DNA of 36,137 bases from Pelargonium nanum. Its lineage: Eukaryota > Streptophyta > Magnoliopsida > Geraniales > Geraniaceae. The translations under genes and the position numbers were made by a program. The stretch lies in assembly GCA_036897485.1 (NCBI GenBank), contig JAYMTF010000448.1, positions 1-36,137 of the forward strand, written 5' to 3'. The notes below the pieces were generated by a model, which saw only the letters and a list, made by a program, of their open reading frames with translations, was not told the DNA's origin and did not search any database. The first letter of the stretch is position 1; every line of letters begins with the position of its first letter. Below are positions 32,331 through 36,137 of the stretch, piece by piece.

Positions 32331-35300
32331 GGGGTGTTCTCTTGCTACTGTCGCGTTTTGGGCCACAGGTTATGGGAACATTCCGTACATGATCTTGTCA
32401 GCTCTGTAGGGGCAGACCCACCTATATTTCTAACTATCTACTCTTTTTTCTTTTCTTCTTTTTCATACCCAATAACTATATTATTAATTCTATTATATGT
32501 TGTTTTCTCTATTTTCTACGCACACAAAAATAATATTATATGTGTAACAACTAATGCCCTTGGTAATTTTTGAGACACATGTTTACAAATATAGACTTAA
32601 AATGGTAATTGTAGTCCGTTCTATTAATTAGTTTCTTAACTAAGAGAATAAGTTGAAATTTAAAATATATTAAATAATTTTATTTATTTGATTATTTTGC
32701 TGATGTGACAGCTCAACGACTTACATGGCCAACACAATTCAGACTAAGCCCGCTAATAGATAAACTGACATAAAGTAATGACAATTATTTTGAATCTATA
32801 TTCAAAAGTGTACACGAGGATAATTGGCAGAAGTTTAAAGACCAATTTGAGATTTTTACTTTATACAAATATATACTATTAATTTATACTTATTTTTTCC
32901 TTGTAATTTAATTTTGTGTTATTTTGGAATATTTTCTCCTGAAATATGTTATTCCATTTCTTTTTTTATATTTTTCTTTTGTTGGTGATGATGGCGGCTT
33001 CACTTGCAACCGCTAGTTACATACTTTTGTTGGAAATAGTTGTGTTCCCATAATTCCTCCTAAACTATGTTACAAACGATTGGATTTAGATATTTAGAAT
33101 ATGGAATCATTGTATCTCTCTCCTTTAATTTACTACAAATATTTTGTAGTAGTAGTAGTGGATTAGTCATATATATTCTACAACAACATTAATTAATGGT
33201 TCTAACAAGTTCAAAAAAATATCTTATTACAAGCGAATTATGCTCTTTTTCAAACCCTGCCAACTTTCTTAATTTGTTTTCGAATCAGTTACTTTGGAAT
33301 CATGGCTTCATTTGCCTATAAAAGTCGTTGTTAACTAGTTAAAGTTAATCATTATAAAAAAAAAATTCAGACGTATAGTTTTGTTTTAATAGACATCAGT
33401 AGAGAGCTATTATTTATGAAAAATAGTAACATAAAAAAATTTGGTGTAGAAAGTGACATGTCATATTTATATTTCATATTTTTATAGTTTTAAATTAAGT
33501 TTCATCGCGGATGAATTTTTATATACGCGAAGCCCAACATTTATAAGATATATTTTACACGTGGCGTATTATAATTCAATCAAGTAATCTATGAAATAAT
33601 TGATGTGTCATGTTTCATTCAATGACATATCATTTTATACAATACTTGAGACATATAACATAACTCATTATTAGTTGTATAGTTATGATGTAACTTTAAT
33701 TGCAAATGAAAGTTGAAGAAAATTATAAGACTCGTTTATTTGTGGAGGATTTCTCCAATTTTTCATAAAATTGTTTTCAGAAAATTAAAAAACACGTTTA
33801 GTTGATCAATTTTCTATTTGGAAAACAGGAAACTGGAGAATGAAAAATTATTTTTTAGTTTTCCAAAACACTGTTAAAACATAAAACAATTTTTTTTTTC
33901 TAAATGGAAAACCCGCGTCTCCTCCCTCTTTTCAAAAACACGATCACATCTTCTCCAAAAACACGACCTCTTATCTTCACAAAAAACAAAAACACGTCCC
34001 TCTCGCCGATCTCATCTCATCAAATTCGATTCTCGCTTCCTCACTGATTTAGAAAAGACAAACAGAAGCTAAAATATAAATAAGAAAACTCGGCATTCAA
34101 CTTTTTATAGCTCTTAAATCAAACTCTAAATCAAATAAAATGCAAGATGAACAAATTCAAAAATTTCCAAAGTAATAAAGTGATCAAAAAGCTATTCAAC
34201 CGATCTTAAAATACAAAAGTACGGTACAAATGCTCAACAAAATTTTGTTCTTTTACTCGTTGATTTATATCATCTAGATCAAACAAATTTTAACTCAATC
34301 AGTTAACATCAACGTCTAAACATAAACGTACATATTGCGTCAACTCGATCTACGTCTTTTAAGTTTTAGAAAGAAAATAAAATGAGGTGATGTCTCAACC
34401 ATTGATGTGTGGGTTCAGTATATTTGTTCTCGTGTGAATTTTATTAGAAACCAAATTGCAAATATGAATCACATTTGGGAAATGTTACTACAATAAAGTA
34501 TATATATTTGCAGTAATAATATATAATTGGAAGTGTGCAAAAAATGGGTCCACCACTGGACCCATCTTTCACATAATTTACATGGACAAGTCCCATCCTA
34601 GGGTACTCTCTGGTCTCACTGCTCACATGAGATTTCAGATTTTATATTCATTTGCGTAACCCAATTTTTCTCCTTTGTCAATTTCTTTTTTCATTCATAA
34701 CATCGTACAACATTATTCAAAACTTCTTTTTTCTTTACTTCTTTATAATCTCAAATATGATAGTTGTGATGTTCAAATTAAGATATTGGCATAGATTCGG
34801 CAAATGTGTCAATCACGTCCATAGAATAAAAGGCTAATCGTTTAGTATGAGTTTTCAATACTTAGAGACTTAATTATACTGATTTGTAAAATTGAATATA
34901 CATGAACTCTAGAATCTAAAATAAATAAAAGCAACAAATAATTATTTGTCGGAAGTTGTGTGCGTATGAATTTGTAATGAAGAAATTATAGATGAAACTA
35001 ATAAAGAACTACAATCTCACATTAGTAATATATATGTTTGAAAAGACCACTAGATTACTTGCAACTAGCATATGGTTTAACAATTAAGTTTTTAATTGAA
35101 ACGATTTATGATGTTGGTGTTAATTATAGGAATAATTGCATATAACTACATCTAAGATTTATGTTATGCACATAGCTACAAGGGCCTTAGAGCATTTAAT
35201 TAAGTTACAAAATGTTTATATAAGTTGCACCGCTACTAGCGGTGTTAAGTTTTTTAGGATCTTTTATTTGTTTTCTTATAAAAATTCATAAATTTCTCAA

Positions 35301-35555
35301 AAAATTTCAAAAATTTATTGATAAGTAGAAAATGCATTATAAAACTTTTGGAGATATTTTAGATTTTTTTATATTAAATTTTTTGTAATATATTTGCAAA
35401 AACTAATTTTTGTTGTAGTTTTTTAAAAAATTCCAAAAATAATTCCATAAAATTATTGTACATATAAAAAGCATGCTGAAATTTTTAAGCAAGTTTCGAT
35501 GAAATTTCGAATTAGTTTTGAATTTATAATATATATATATGAGGAAAATGAATCT
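32331..35555. other. Distal upstream region of the FUL-like gene
   Basis: Long AT-rich region without a convincing gene. Around 33720-33900 are paired GTTTTC/GAAAAC words like an eroded small transposon. A CT-rich, low-AT stretch lies at about 33910-34050. No second MADS-box exon was seen, although AP1/FUL genes are often paired with a SEP-type gene. Confidence 0.4.
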
Positions 35556-35650
35556 AAGTCAAACATTTTATGGCTTAGGCTAAGCCGAATCAATGAGGTG
35601 ATGACACCTCATTAGTTTTGACTTAGCCTAAACTATAAAATGTTTGACTT
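35556..35650. mobile_element. 95-bp hairpin MITE
   Basis: Perfect 16-bp terminal inverted repeats (AAGTCAAACATTTTAT at 35556-35571 and its complement at 35635-35650) enclose further complementary arms. AATGAGGTG and CACCTCATT flank the loop ATGA, so almost the whole element folds into one hairpin. No coding capacity. The terminus does not identify a superfamily with certainty. Confidence 0.75.
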
Positions 35651-36137
35651 TTTTTTAGTGAAAATTCCAAATATCATTAATCAATGTCAAGTGCCTTGGT
35701 ACATATAAGAAAACTCATACGTCCAAGACTGAGATCAGATACAGAACAGAGCCATGGTAGAAACTACCCCTCCCTGCCCTTCCAGACCCCTTAACCCACG
35801 AGACATAGTCCGTCATCAATTTGATGTCTAAACTACCGCTAAAACGATCTAAAAAAACATAAAAGCGAACTAAAAATGCAGCAATTAAATCAAACCAACC
35901 TAATAAAGCAATCCAAACTAAAATAACAGCAATCCTACAGAAAAATCCAAAACACCTTTTACCCTTAAACGACCAAACTCGCACACCATACTTGGTTGGC
36001 ACCCCGGATCCTATCGTGAGACCCGACGCGACTTGTTTGGCACCCCGGCTGCATGCTCTCATTTGTCCAAGCGAGCATTTTCTGTCTGGCTCGTCTTGTC
36101 TCCCAAGTCTATCCTGTTTCCCGTCCATCTCCCTCCC
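35649..36137 (-). mobile_element. 3' end of a LINE retrotransposon (runs off the window)
   Basis: Read on the minus strand, the sequence ends TTGATTAATGATATTTGG, then TTTTCACT, then eight A (35656-35649). This is the usual poly(A)-tailed end of plant L1-type LINEs. Upstream the segment contains GTACCAAGGCACTTGACATT, typical of such 3'UTRs. It also has an open frame (36128-35715, 137 residues, with VPTKYGVRVWSF), probably the 3'UTR or the tail of ORF2 rather than a gene. The element extends beyond the right edge. Its tail abuts the MITE, with an overlap of one or two T bases. Confidence 0.6.

Noticed and set aside
32331..35555. A SEP-type MADS gene expected beside a FUL-like gene
   Set aside because: No MADS-domain or K-box sequence could be found in either strand of this region. 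If a partner exists it lies beyond the window.
35715..36128. Open frame of 137 codons on the minus strand as a possible gene
   Set aside because: It lies in sequence that ends like a plant LINE with a poly(A) tail, so it is explained as retroelement 3' sequence, not a host gene.

Overview
The window is nuclear DNA of a flowering plant, almost certainly a core eudicot. It is AT-rich with short coding exons separated by GT-AG introns, and it carries plant-specific families: the AUG5-type augmin subunit, a SQUAMOSA-clade MADS-box gene, a cytosolic plant sulfotransferase and a seven-bladed RCC1 protein. The FRUITFULL-like C-terminus and overall style would fit an asterid, but the species cannot be fixed from sequence alone. 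I spliced every gene by eye, following reading frame, splice dinucleotides and remembered family sequences. The exon ends are predictions, not transcript evidence.

Layout from left to right. (1) 1-211, minus: the N-terminal 70 codons of a cytosolic sulfotransferase that runs off the left edge, with a TATA box and a 96-bp-period tandem duplication upstream. (2) 1558-11938, minus: a complete AUG5 gene (augmin complex subunit 5), 10 coding exons, 791 residues. Its introns hold a tRNA-type SINE, a foldback repeat, and a TRIM-like miniature LTR element that was tandemly duplicated together with the 3' end of exon 4. (3) 14128-16690, minus: a DsbA/FrnE-like thioredoxin-fold oxidoreductase, 7 coding exons, 216 residues, with a non-coding first exon and a long 5'UTR intron. 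It is flanked on both sides by divergent, inverted copies of an unidentified repeat. (4) About 17590-22909, plus: an RCC1-repeat protein, 8 coding exons, 464 residues. (5) 25539-31952, minus: a FRUITFULL-like MADS-box gene, 8 exons, 256 residues, with a 4.66 kb first intron containing retroelement relics. (6) 31953-36137: the promoter side of the MADS gene, then AT-rich sequence, a 95-bp hairpin MITE and the 3' end of a LINE abutting it.

The genes are independent transcription units and do not form one system. AUG5 acts in microtubule-dependent microtubule nucleation, the DsbA-like protein is a predicted soluble redox or glutathione-transferase-like enzyme, the RCC1 protein is a beta-propeller of unknown partner, and the MADS gene is a floral meristem and fruit transcription factor. 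The closeness of AUG5 and the DsbA-like gene matches my recollection of neighbouring Arabidopsis genes near At5g38880-At5g38900 and looks like old microsynteny. I see no novel multi-gene system. The most informative unusual structure is the TRIM plus exon-fragment tandem duplication inside AUG5 intron 4.
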